This document shows positions 43,171 through 54,170 of a stretch of 64,000 nt of DNA, piece after piece (within the stretch, counting starts at the first letter, position 1; every line of letters begins with the position of its first letter). The stretch is from the NCBI GenBank assembly GCA_950022655.1, contig OX465582.1, positions 97,106,704-97,170,703 on the forward strand, in the 5' to 3' direction. Below the pieces are notes generated by a model. That model was not told the DNA's origin and did not search any database. It worked only from the letters and a program-made list of their open reading frames with translations. The stretch is from Alentia gelatinosa. Taxonomy: Eukaryota > Annelida > Polychaeta > Phyllodocida > Polynoidae. Both the position numbers and the translations under genes were made by a program.

Positions 43171-44253
43171 TCCTCTGAGTGGATTCATTATGAAGGTAGA
43201 CTCCTGTTCAAGCATCTTTACATGTAAAATTATGCCACTTTCGTCGGATTTCTTCAAACCTATAGTACCTGTGCAATAAACATGGATATCTTGTTTAGCA
43301 TTCTCACATCTAATGGAAGTTTCAAACACCAGTTCTTTATACCTGAAGCGTCAAGCGAACCGGACACCAAGCAGACGAGATGAGAATAGGTTCCGAGTCC
43401 GTCCGCGTAGTGACGTCATGTTCGCGGGAAAGTTGTTTGTATCCAGTGACGCGTCGTCTGCTATGCGTTCATCAGTATGCGTCTCTCCAAAAGTAAAGGC
43501 AGAAATAAGAATTTATATCTAATTGCCCATCTCATCTCATTCCATAGACACTATTTGTCTGTATATTTATCGGTTTAAAAGATTTAAGTATTAAATATGT
43601 AGTGTTCCAGCTGGTTGTGGCATGAACCGCTCGCAAAATTGTAAAACGAAACAAGGATGGTGCCGTACACCTCTCCATATAACGGAAGACGACCCTAGTT
43701 GCGATTTATTGGAATAAAAAAATAATTCTAATACAACTTTCAGATATTGCACGGTAGTAGGAGTACTAAGGTCAACTACTCAGTTTCTCTTCATCCTGTA
43801 TGTGTCACCATAATGCAAATACAGTAACATGCTAATAACCATTCTTATGATATTTTGCTTTTTGTCCTCACCTAGCTTTTCATTTGTCTGAAATATCATT
43901 ACTACTGTATTGTATGTGCACTCATGTGCTAAGGGTGCAACCAATGTTCGCAGACGTTCGCATGGACATGCGAATGCCTTGCGACAATATTCAATATATG
44001 ATCGCAGACGCATTCGCTTGGTCGCCTTCGTGGATCTGGCGCTGTAGACTTTGTACTTGCGTGTGAAAGAAAGATTGTAGATCGAATACCAATGTGTAAA
44101 TTAAAAGTGTGTCCAGTCAGCTATGTTTGCTCGTTTAACTGACGCCCAAAATAAAGAGGGTGCAACCTGGACTTGGTAGACGCTAGGTGCCATCACACGC
44201 TCGCCCCATCGGCGACCCGTCTTGGCTCCGTCTGCAACAAAATTGCTACAGCC
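43171..44253. other. No gene seen
   Basis: Two CGTC/GACG-rich patches (43340-43480 and 43945-44040) may be MITE debris but no terminal repeats were resolved. An AGGGTGCAACC motif occurs at about 43928 and 44157. Confidence 0.4.
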
Positions 44254-44736
44254 TTAAACCTGGAAACCACTGCTTGCGATATGGCCCCAACATGGCTAGA
44301 CATAGGTATGAATCAAAATTACTGCATTATGGGTTTTTCAGAATGTGAAAAAAAAATCGATTTTATAGAATGCCAGAATACGAAACTGAATTACTGTACC
44401 ATTGCTGTGTCGGAATATTGTAAATATTGTGTGGTAGTGTGTCAGAAGGGTTGTTGTAGTGTGTCGGGAGTTCAGTGGGTTCCTGGCCTTAAGACCTGAA
44501 CCCTCTGAGCTCCCGCCAAATAACTCCAAGCGTTAAGACACGTTTCCGACATACCGCGATACAAAATTTTCTACTTTCCAACGCGGCCACAATGCGGGCA
44601 TAAAGTGTCGTACTCTAACACACCACGACACAGAATTTCTCAACCTTCCGACACTGCTACGATGCATGCATTTCTATTTGTAGCCATGTTGTAGCCGTGT
44701 CAGAGTTTGTCGGAAGCAGTGGGAGCCCGGCTTTAA
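44254..44736. mobile_element. Possible TIR MITE, TTAA-ended
   Basis: TTAAACCTGGAAACCACTGC near 44254 and GCAGTGGGAGCCCGGCTTTA ending near 44735 are complementary with mismatches, continuing through CAACATGGCTA / TAGCCATGTTG. Interior GACAC/GTGTC and TTCCGACA motifs. Could be another TWA-type Harbinger relative; ends are diverged. Confidence 0.5.
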
Positions 44737-44754
44737 ACTTACACGTGCAGAGGT

Positions 44755-45240
44755 CCCTAATGATGTACTCACGATCGTAATTATCGCTGATTAATTAGTG
44801 ATTTTATGTCAGGCTGTTAAATTATTTTGCCAGGGGTGGTGTTGACGAGGTGCATAATAAATGGAAGGCCACCGCCCTCTCCCCGCATCCCGCATCCATG
44901 TGAAGAAATCAATCTTTCCGGCGTCACAACCTCATTTGATTCTGGGTACTTTCTTCTACGGGCAAAGGTTTCCCCCCAAAAAAATATATATATATGTGTA
45001 AAATCACACCCTGTGCTACATTGACTCAGTAATTATTCATGTTATGTTTCATAATTTTGTGTTTCTTCTGCGATTCCAATTTTAGGGTTATTATTTCATT
45101 TAATTACATTTAATGATTGACTTTTCAATTAATGTTAACGAGCAGAATTAACTTTATTTGGTGATTTTTCCGTCCAGTTGGCATATAAACAATAAGGTCG
45201 CCAAGTAAAGCCCGACCTCCATTCCTCTATTACCAGCATA
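44755..45240. promoter_or_regulatory. Homeodomain-site-dense AT island
   Basis: 44772-44820 has CGTAATTATCGCTGATTAAT, TTAGTGATTTTATG and TGTCAGG (TALE-like). 45025-45190 has GTAATTATTCATG, TTTAATTACATTTAATG, TGATTGAC (PBX/HOX-like), TTCAATTAATGTTAAC and AAACAATAAGG. Density of TAAT/TGATTGAC/TGTCA cores and lack of repeats suggest a developmental enhancer-like element; inference only. Confidence 0.3.
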
Positions 45241-46007
45241 ATGGTAGCAGAAGTCAAACACATGTATCCATGCATGAGTGCATGTATAAAAAACACCTGT
45301 TCTACTTAAATATCATATATAAAAGCATATCTATTTGTTGTACAAAGATAAGTAGGCCCTGGCACAGTAAATACAAAAACCACCATAGATTAGTTATGCT
45401 CTCAAGTCGACTACTCTTTGCTCATGATTGCATCTTATAAAGTCTACCAAGCATGCAAGGAGCACAGCTTTGGAAAAAGAAACCTCTACACGGGGGAACA
45501 TCGCCGTAGACTTTATCGTTGATAACGTCAAAGAGATGGGCCGATTCTCCCGTTTCATTATCGATATGTGTATGTCTTAATGACACAACTCACGCCACTG
45601 TAGGGGGCGAGAGGGTGGGCTCATGTACCATGATGAAAAGGGAGTGGGTTAATGTCTATTTGATTACCACCTAATCCGGTTGATATCTCTTTGTTTGATA
45701 AAGATTTGGTCTTGATATTGAAATACCTTGGGTATTGGTCGGACCGTACCGAATGGCTTCCGACATGCATGGCAAGCCATATGGCCTGAGCTTATAGATT
45801 AAGTGCAGACATCTAGAGATATCCAGTCAGATATTCGATACAATACCCTATCATCACCACACTACAGGTTCAAAGGCATAATCAGACTTATAATGCACTC
45901 TTACAATGTAGGGCATCTGATATGCATGATATGTATACATTTTCTCTTTGAAATAATCACAGTAGCTACTCACAGATATCAGCACATTTCTACCGCCATG
46001 GAAAACG
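45241..46007. other. No gene; CTCF-like site near 45595
   Basis: CCACTGTAGGGGGCGAGAGG at about 45595-45614 resembles the bilaterian CTCF core. Otherwise nothing recognised. Confidence 0.35.
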
Positions 46008-46097
46008 CTGAGAGAGAAAGAGAGAGTGACAGAGGGAGAGAGAGAGGGAGAGAGAGAGGGGGGAGAGGGGGGAGAGAGAGGGAGGGAGAGAGAAAGG

Positions 46098-46143
<46 letters not shown>

Positions 46144-46150
46144 GAGAGAT
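46008..46150. repeat. (GA)n-rich microsatellite
   Basis: GAGA with GGGAGA interruptions. The 257-codon plus-strand frame that includes it (45803-46576) is open by composition and shows no domain outside the repeat. Confidence 0.95.
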
Positions 46151-47169
46151 CGTTATGGCACCATGGAAGCCACCCACGGAGTTAAGCCAATGGCAGCCAT
46201 GGCTTCAGCCACTAGAGAAATAGGGCTTTGTGACAAACGAGCTCTCTTTACGAGAAACTCCCCTCTTTTTTCCCTACATAACCGAACACACCCGCTGGGC
46301 GTCCATCGAGTGTGTGGTCCCGCTGGAACTGTTTGGAGGTGGAGATGGGGTCCTAAATGCCACCCCTTTACACAGTCACCGGGTTATGGCAGGTGTGATT
46401 TAGGAACAGCCCCGTGTGGATCTGTATCTCCTGATGGCTTCGTGCGGAGCATGCATTTGGCACTAGGTGGCGTGGCGGGCGGGCGAGATACAACCTTGGA
46501 TCATCGCACCGATGGTGAAGGGGAGGCGTGGGGGGTGGGGAGTGGGTGGGGTGCGGGGATGGTGATGGAGGGGTAGACTTTGATGTATGCTGGCTAGCAG
46601 TCGGGTGCCCTATTGTGGAACCTCTCTGCAGGCTGCCAGCTCTACCTCCGCCTCCCTTCTCTCCCATTGCCTCTACCAGCCTGCAGCAATATACACTCCC
46701 CCAGTACTGCTAGGCCCACCCTCTGACCCTGGAGAACGATAAAGATGGCGCGGACCAGCTGCTACCTCAGTTAACTAACCTGTGGACGGAGACATGAAAG
46801 GCCCCCTCAGGAAGCCGAGCCCACCCGCCTCCTTTTTATTTCGTTTGGTCGTGAGGAGGGAAAGGCGATACCTGTGTTTGCTTTTTCTTCTTCAGAGATC
46901 AATGGCAGAAACTGCATACAGACAAGATGTGACCAGCGCCAGTCAACAGCAACATTTGGTGGTCCTGTACACAACATGGAGGTTCTATATTTTGGGTTCG
47001 AGTATTGGTTTTTATAGTAAACTCAGCCATCCCACCAAGAGAACACCCACCTTTTGATCCCTGCCAATAGCACCCCTCCTATTTTGGTGTACTCCCCCTT
47101 CCCCCATGGGAATCCAAAGAGCCGTTTTATACCTGGAAAGATTCTCCTACACTCCGACATTACATCTAT
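46151..47169. other. No gene; YY1-like site near 46741
   Basis: AAAGATGGCGCGG at about 46741 is YY1-like. G-rich run at 46520-46575. No exon recognised. Confidence 0.4.
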
Positions 47170-47465
47170 TTATCTCACCCCTGGTATTTTTTTATCCCAT
47201 AGGCTTAACAATGATAACTTATTCTCCATGCCCCTATTGATATTACAGTCCCTTCTCTATGGTCTATGAAGCCATATATCCAATATCCATTCTTTTAGTG
47301 TTTATAGGGGTAAGGTAAATACAGAAAGCAACTCGTTTTGCTCAAATTTGTAGTTCTCCCACTCGTTTGAACGCTACACGATATGAACGAGGCGAAGCCA
47401 AGAAATTATCGTTCGGTGTCAAACTTATGGAGAATGACGACTTTTACCTTAAAATATCACCCTGT
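47170..47465 (+). mobile_element. Double-hairpin element B6
   Basis: TTATCTCACCCCTGG at 47170, CCCATAGGCTTAACAATG core, closing GGGGTAAGGTAAATACAGAA near 47307. Second hairpin pairs TTTGTAGTTCTCC with GGAGAATGACGAC-side sequence; tip ACGAGGCGAAGCCAAG near 47387 (reverse sense of the usual tip). Related to B1 along its length. Confidence 0.78.
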
Positions 47466-47483
47466 ATTTCATATCGCCTTTAA

Positions 47484-47827
47484 CCCTTTAAGGACGCATG
47501 ATGCCTGGAGGCATCACCGTGCTAAAGACGAATGATGCCTGGAGGCATCACCGCACTACAGACGCATGAGACGCCTTAACAAAAATGTTTTAATAAAAAG
47601 AAATAATAAGCAATATTCATGAAATCTTCAGAAGATGTAGATGTAACATCATATTTAGTATTTCTATTAAAAAGAAATAAAATATTTATGATTATGTATC
47701 ATACTGCATGATTACAAACTTGGATATCAGTTTTAACTATTATGTGGCCGTCCTCTAGCCAGACAAACTGCTACCAACACTCGTCCTTATGGGAGTAGCT
47801 AGGCCCCAGGCAGCCGTCCTTAAAGGG
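47484..47827. mobile_element. piggyBac-type MITE
   Basis: TTAA at 47480-47483 and 47828-47831 flank ends CCCTTTAAGGACG and CGTCCTTAAAGGG, exact 13-bp inverted repeats. TTAA duplication and CCCTTT-type termini are those of piggyBac elements. 344 bp, no transposase. Near the left end a GATGCCTGGAGGCATC palindrome occurs twice (near 47508 and 47534). Confidence 0.88.
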
Positions 47828-47831
47828 TTAA

Positions 47832-48494
47832 AGGATCTACAATGTATTTCATCTCCATGGGTTGCAGCATGGTGTACCCTTGGAACACCGATTATCAGGT
47901 TCATATTTCTTGTTTCTACAATACCATTCTATCTTACTGCTTGTTCTGTCATTCTTATTTCCTATGATAAATCCTGTGCAAGATTGTTTATAAATATCTA
48001 ATACAGAAACACTGCCAAATCAAATGCTGAGAGTATTATCACTTACATAACAAGTGTAAACAACAGATTTATTGATACTTTGATATATCACATTATTAGG
48101 ATTGATAACGTTTAACTAGTACTGAAACTGAAACTGTCAAACGTAATGATGTCATATCGTGGTTGCATATATACACATGTACATGTGTATATGATAAGCT
48201 GAAATCTTTTGAAACCCACTCGCATCTTTTCTTTTTGTTAACAGCAGCTTTTGTTAATTCCATTGATGTATATTCATTTTTATGAGCAGTACAATGGCGA
48301 TTCTTTTTAGACAATTGAGTTTGGTATGCATTTTACATAATGAATAAGTGAATTAAGCAAATATCTGCTGCCTGAATTAGCATTGAATAAACATTAAAAA
48401 AAACTTATTTCGAAGTACATGATACTTCAACTTCATTATGGACAGGACTATTTTTCCGGAATCTCTTGCTGGAGATTCTGACATGCCAGAATCT
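47832..48494. other. Nothing recognised
   Basis: AT-rich. GTACATGTGTATATAC-type palindromic bases near 48175. No supported gene. Confidence 0.5.
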
Positions 48495-48798
48495 CCAGGG
48501 ACCTGTTTCACTAGTTTTGTGACATGTCTGTGACACTATACAGACATTGGGGTTGTTTAGTTTCGTGACAACACAAGTAGCTGCCCTTAGGAAAAGACAG
48601 ACCCCAAACATAAGAATTAGACAAATCTTCACATCATGGACCTGTTTCACTAGTTTCATCACAAAAGTATTAGACAGATATGAAAAGCGGCACTAACAGT
48701 GCAAGCAAGAACGGACAAAACGAAGTCTAATGTCTAGTTCTTATGAAACTGGACACACCATCTAGACATGTCACGAAACTAGTGAAACAGGTCCTAGG
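48495..48798. mobile_element. TIR element family F, rearranged copy
   Basis: 48495-48638 is the right half of copy 1 (15703-15958) in reverse complement (CCAGGGACCTGTTTCACTAG, CAAGTAGCTGCCCTTAGG). 48639-48798 is its left half in direct orientation (AAAGCGGCACTAACAGTGCA, AGCAAGAACGGACAAAACGA) closed by a GTGAAACAGGTCC end. One half has therefore inverted relative to the other. Confidence 0.7.
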
Positions 48799-48871
48799 TA
48801 GCTAATTCCAGGTGCCCTATACATTTCCTCGGTAGACTCAGTAATAAATATCAAGACTTGCCCAGACTCAT

Positions 48872-49173
48872 CTAGGACCTGTTTCAGTAGTTTCGCGACA
48901 TGTCTAGATGGCGTCTGTGACACCATATGGACAGATCACAAGATTGCAATCGATGACACGTGGAGTTTCACTCACTTATCACAGGAATTAAGCAATGACA
49001 CTTTAACTCAAGTAGGGGATACATATAACCTATAATCGTTCCAAATATGAAGAAGATTGGCCGCTCCGATTTTCTTAAATTTGCTAGTCTTTTTCCGCTG
49101 TTGCTTGCACTGTTGGTGCCGCTGTTGATGTCTGTCTAGGCTTATGTCACGAAACTACTGAAACAGGTCCCTG
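48872..49173. mobile_element. TIR element family F, copy 3
   Basis: CTAGGACCTGTTTCAGTAGT to ACTACTGAAACAGGTCC. Interior partly unrelated (48930-49080) with GCACTGTTGGTGCCGCTGTT near the right end corresponding, reversed, to the GGCACCAATAGTGC block. Confidence 0.7.
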
Positions 49174-50539
49174 ATCTCGTCATTAGTGTCATGTCTATCA
49201 TGACTACAATCGCCCTGTGTGAATGGAATACCAACACTTGGATCCCACGTGGGCTGAGATTGATGGGAGATCCTGAGTGAGAGGGTGGTTGTGGCCCCTT
49301 AGATTCTAGGTCATTATGTAAGGAGGTCAGGGTGAAGGTCGGGGTTCGCTGCGAATGCAGTCATTGGCTACTGGTGTCTACTCTATTCCTTATATGGCAG
49401 TTAGTGTAATGGGACAACTCCATGCAGATGGGGCCCATCTCACAGAATTATTGGTCAGCACTAGCTCCGCCCAAAAGACCAGGGGAGGGAGGGGGGATGT
49501 TGTAACTCGGAACGATTATAACTTATCACATGTGACTGTGAACGAAACATCTCTAAATGTATACCAATAGCGGAGAATAGCTAATGCTTTCTCTCTATTC
49601 CAATGTAGGTTGACGGGGCTTCGCGAACTTTCAACCACGGCACCAACCATAGTTCCTACGGAACGAAAAAAATTCCACAAATCTTTCTCTCTATTCCAAT
49701 CTAAATGACAATAACCTACTACACTAACGTTTCCTACTACTCACTCAGTTCGCCTTATGATGCACCCCCTGCCACCCCTCAGTCACCCACTTCTCCACCT
49801 GTCGCAGCCTACCCCCTCCACTCTACCTTCACCTACCCCTCTGACACACTAGGATGAGGTCCTTATATTACACGGGGAGCCCAGTTATATTACACCTGGA
49901 CATGAAATAGTCTTAATTTCCACGAGAATTTTTTTTATTTTTCGCGTTTATGGTGTTTGTTTTGGCAGGTACGCTCGCCCCACCCGCCAGGTGGCAGCAC
50001 GGGCCGCGTCTCACGTGCGTCGTCGTGACGTGACGTCGTGCGACACGTCATGGTAGAAGGCTGATCTGCTAGGTGCTATATGGCACAGAGTGATTGTTAG
50101 TTCTGCCATCATCCACCATGAAATTGTAAGATAGTGCCACTGTAGTCAGGGAACAATGATTGTTATACCGGGGTCACACCAAGTGAGTGAAGGCAGCGAT
50201 CTCTGGAATCGCCAACACAAATTGGCGTGTATGTGAAATATCATTTCATAGGAATATCTCTTGCCTATAATTTAATATCTTGAAAACAATAATCAAGTGA
50301 TGGTTGGTCGTTGAAAAAAAGAGTGTCTGATGGCATTTTAGATATATAATCTAGATACAAGTGTACTCTTAATAGGATTTCGAAATAAAACAGCGACATT
50401 TCTTTGCACGAATTCAGAATTGCTAAACTATATCTGTATATAACAACTACACAAATAAACAATTAAATAAAACATCATATAATCGGCTGCAAGAAGAAGT
50501 ATCTATAGGGGTATGGGGTATATTACCATTATCGCTATC
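49174..50539. promoter_or_regulatory. No gene; CTCF/CRE-like patch at 49981-50055
   Basis: At 49984-49999 CCGCCAGGTGGCAGCA resembles the CTCF core. 50010-50055 holds CACGTGCG, CGTGACGTGACGTCGTG and CACGTCA, a dense CRE/E-box run. 49580-49690 carries a decayed hairpin (TTCTCTCTATTCC repeated) related to 16432-16590. No exon recognised. Confidence 0.3.
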
Positions 50540-50739
50540 TCTCTCTCTAGCTATCTCTCTCTCTTTCTTTCTCTTTTTCTCTCTCTTTTTTTTTCTCTCT
50601 CTCTAGATATATAAATATATATATATATAAATTAGAACCCCGCGTAAGCACACACCTTCCGTTCCGAGCCATCTAACAGAGGAAACTGTTCCGAGCAAAG
50701 GTGGCCGTTAACGCGGGGTCCGCTTACACGGGGTGTCCC

Positions 50740-50798
<59 letters not shown>
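50540..50798. repeat. CT-rich tract, GGGGT hairpin, (TA)n
   Basis: (CT)n-rich 50537-50605. An inverted repeat follows: ACCCCGCGTAAG (near 50637) with TTAACGCGGGGT (near 50709). (TA)n at about 50743-50798. The GGGGT hairpin may explain replication slippage at the flanking microsatellites. Confidence 0.85.
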
Positions 50799-50800
<2 letters not shown>

Positions 50801-53640
50801 CGCAACATCACACCATTAAACTTACTATACGGTCTAGATGTAGAATAAAAAAGGTGTCATTGTTTGGTAAAGTATGACGTGAAAATGGGTGATAACGACG
50901 CTAAGTATACGTAGCGTGGGTCTGTAATGGGCGGGTAGGTAAATGTTGTCGTCACGTGTGGTGATATCTCAGTCTACTTGTGTGCCGCCCTCTCTCATCA
51001 CACTTAACGATGTCACACCTAATCACACTACACTCTCATTTATACCACTATTTGAGATCACTATCCGCTATTCTCATCCACCCTCGTCCTTAGCACCATA
51101 CTAAGGACCTGCCATAACTTCGGTCATAACCTCGTTACAGGTGTATAACCTTGCGTTTGGCGTGCTTGCAGAGGGCGACCCCAGTGGCGTCACCGCTCAT
51201 CTCGTTTACATGTACTATTTACTTGCGTTGTTTATGGGTTTTCGCCTTGAAGGCAGATAAAAATTCAAATTACATGAAAAATTGGGTGATATACCTATTT
51301 TGCTATAATCATCTATCAAGGAATTCGAGGTTTATTTGGAGCCAGTTATTCCTCAAGGCATCTTCATATATTACATGCATACGCGACAGAGAATACTTGC
51401 TTCTGCAAACTGTCAATTTACTTTTTACCTAGAATAAAAACTAACAACAATTTATAAATGAGTAGTTTCACAATAAATGTCTAACTTATTCAGGTTGATT
51501 AAGACAAAAAATGGCCTGAATGTTTTGGGTTCTGGTCAAAATTTTGAAATCGTAGTAAAGAGGTTGATTTGGTTGCATCATGAAGCATTAGCAAAGGTAG
51601 GAATTCTTAATTATGCAAAGAAAAGATTGAAGTACTGTTGTTTTCAGGTATTCTCTGATCAGCTGATTAACATTCTATATATATCAAATCTGAATATATA
51701 TAAGTATATGCGAATTTCACTACCAACAGCATTGCAGATGGCATGCACTGTATCTCTCTTGTCATTGTCCTCAACATTCTGAAAGTGTAGACCTACATGT
51801 GACTCTGATTCTTGTTATTCTCTTTTGATATCGATAACATTCAGTAATTCCTCCTATTAGCATCGACACAAAGTTCATATGAGGAAAAATATTTCAAAAG
51901 TCAAAACTGCACCATTATCATTCAAAGAATATCCAAAACAATTAGCAATATGTAACAATGAACAATTTCAAACAATTAAACTGGAATAAGTTCACAGCGT
52001 TATCTCATGTGCCAAAAAACTGCAAGATGGGGATTGCCAGATGTATATAATAGCCTTGTACATGTATTGATAAGCGTTGTGCTAATAGTTATAGTGGTTG
52101 AATTGTTAATAAGATGCACCCATATGTTTTGGCGGGTGTGTTGAGGAGGTAGACAATACCCGCACGGCGCTATCCTAACTTTTGTCAGCAGGACAGGTGC
52201 GGACAGAGAACGTCATGTTTGTGATTTTCTCTCAGGTGTTGGTCGTGATTTGGGCAGGTGTGGTGACATTCATGTGACATGATAAAAGAGGGACATGTTA
52301 TACTGCCTACATGCTATGAACCGCCAAGAGAAGACCACGGATGGCTGCACACATATAACTGAACAATGGCACTTGGCGAAGAACAGAGGTTTACGAACAA
52401 TCGAAATTAGAAGGCTGGTTGTGGCCTATCCTGCGGGTGGACATTCATCTTATCAACCTGTAGCGAGGTAATTGGAGGCATTGTTACTATAACCTTGTTG
52501 TTACATCACAGAAAAACCGAGGTATTGTTTTAACAATGAAATAAGCAGTCTCATCACACACTATCAGGTACTGGAGGGATTGAGTAGTACATGTGCATCT
52601 CTAACAATGAGAGGATTGTACCATGTATCATCGTTAAAGATATGTGGTGACATTCATCAAAAGATACCGAAATGATAACCACAGGGTCTTGTCAAACCCA
52701 ACCCCCATCACTGTTCAGATTCCTATCGATATTAAAGTTAACAGATGAGTCTCAGGGCTTGGGGTGCCTTTAATTGTAGTAATCAGGGCGATGGTTAGGA
52801 CATAACTGCCTATCAATGCTGATGTTCCTTAAGTAACTATTGTTAATAGAAACACATAATGTTTATGTATAGAAATTAAGATATGTACATAAATAGATAC
52901 TTTCTGATAATATTTAAATACTTTTGTTGTTATATATACTCGGGTGTCAAACCCCAGCTTTTGATATTCTCATGAATAATGGGTTTTCGTTGTGGCCGTT
53001 GTACAAATTTGTCTACGCTGTAGGTCCCTTGTTTAAACCCGAGAGTAACTTACAATGACTATCATGGCATCGAACTCATTGTTGTTATGCAGGATTACAA
53101 TGTTGTTTTGCAGGATAGCGTTATTTTCAGAGAAAGAACGCCACATTTTTTTTTAATATTCTTTTTTTATACTGTAAAGATGTCAGCCAAAGGCCGGTAT
53201 GTGTGTCCTTACAGTATTTTCATGGTACAACACATACACCTCTTAACAAGAACATAATGTATCTGAGACTTCGATACTTATTTTCTTACTGGGACTTTAG
53301 TTAGTCCATATAGCGATGTATTTGTATATTACTTGAAATAGACAAATAAAGTGAATACAAAAAGTCTTCTAGTTTCATTGTCCATATAAAATGAAAAATA
53401 TCTTAGCCATTTTATGGCTATCCAGTGTTCACGCCAATATACAAACATAAAATATATTCGAGTCTGTTGGTAGAGAATAGAGTCTAACAATTTTTGTTCC
53501 TTTCCAAAGGATTAGATGGGTAGTTTTAAACCACCATTTTTTCAATACTAAGGATCACTTATGAATTAGTTTGATATACAAGCAAAATTACACTTTCAGC
53601 AAAGAAGAGTCAGAATGCGTAGGGACTGTCAATCGCCTCA
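50799..53640. other. 2.8 kb AT-rich, nothing recognised
   Basis: No repeats or convincing frames. Plus-strand frames at 51151-51432 and 51477-51782 have no recognisable domain. A small TACTGTAAAG...CTTACAGTA hairpin lies near 53170-53215. Confidence 0.5.
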
Positions 53641-53678
53641 GGGAGGCTATGGTGAGGAGCATTATGAACCACCTCATT

Positions 53679-54170
53679 TCAAAAGAGTTTTGCAATAGCT
53701 CGATTTTTTAACTTTCTTTTAAAAGCCACATAGGAGTTTATATTACATAGACTTGACTCAAGTTCATTCCATACGATAGCTCCTCTATACATTACGCTTG
53801 ATTTGTATTTTTCTAATTTCGGTCTTGTGACAATAAACTTTTTACTTGATGATTGTTTGGTGGCACGTACATTTTGTTCAATCAGGTTTGGGACATCCTG
53901 CTTTTTATACATATATCCTAATACATGGCTTTGTGCCCTTTCACAAAGAAATGGCACTTTTAATGTGCGGTGTAGTTCCAATGTGATTAGTACAAAATTG
54001 TCTCTGAGAATAATACGTAAACCACGGTTTTGAAAAGATTGAAGCTTAGCTTTAAGGCGTTCCGGTGCTTTTTGATACAGGATGTCCCCATAATCCAAAT
54101 AGGGCAATACCATTGCTTTAAAAACTCGCAAGGCAGCATTTACAGTAAGGTATTTCCTTGTGATATTCTA
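53679..54170 (-). pseudogene. LINE RT C-terminal fragment, largest copy
   Basis: About 164 codons open after an in-frame stop (near 54168). The conserved order of Jockey/CR1/RTE-like non-LTR RT thumb and C-terminal regions is clear: a KYLTVNAALRVFKAMVLPYL start, YGDILY, then LQSFQNRGLRI, then RAQSHVLGYMYKK, then a TRPKLEKYKSSVMYRGA block, VWNEL and a FKRKLKNRAIAKLF-type end. The catalytic palm motifs lie upstream and are absent, consistent with 5' truncation during reverse transcription. The remaining frame is intact, so this is the youngest of the four fragments. 3' non-coding sequence probably continues to about 53600. Clade not assigned. Confidence 0.85.

Noticed and set aside
45803..46576. 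257-codon plus-strand frame
   Set aside because: It depends on a GA microsatellite, has no domain before or after it, and an overlapping minus-strand frame is equally open.
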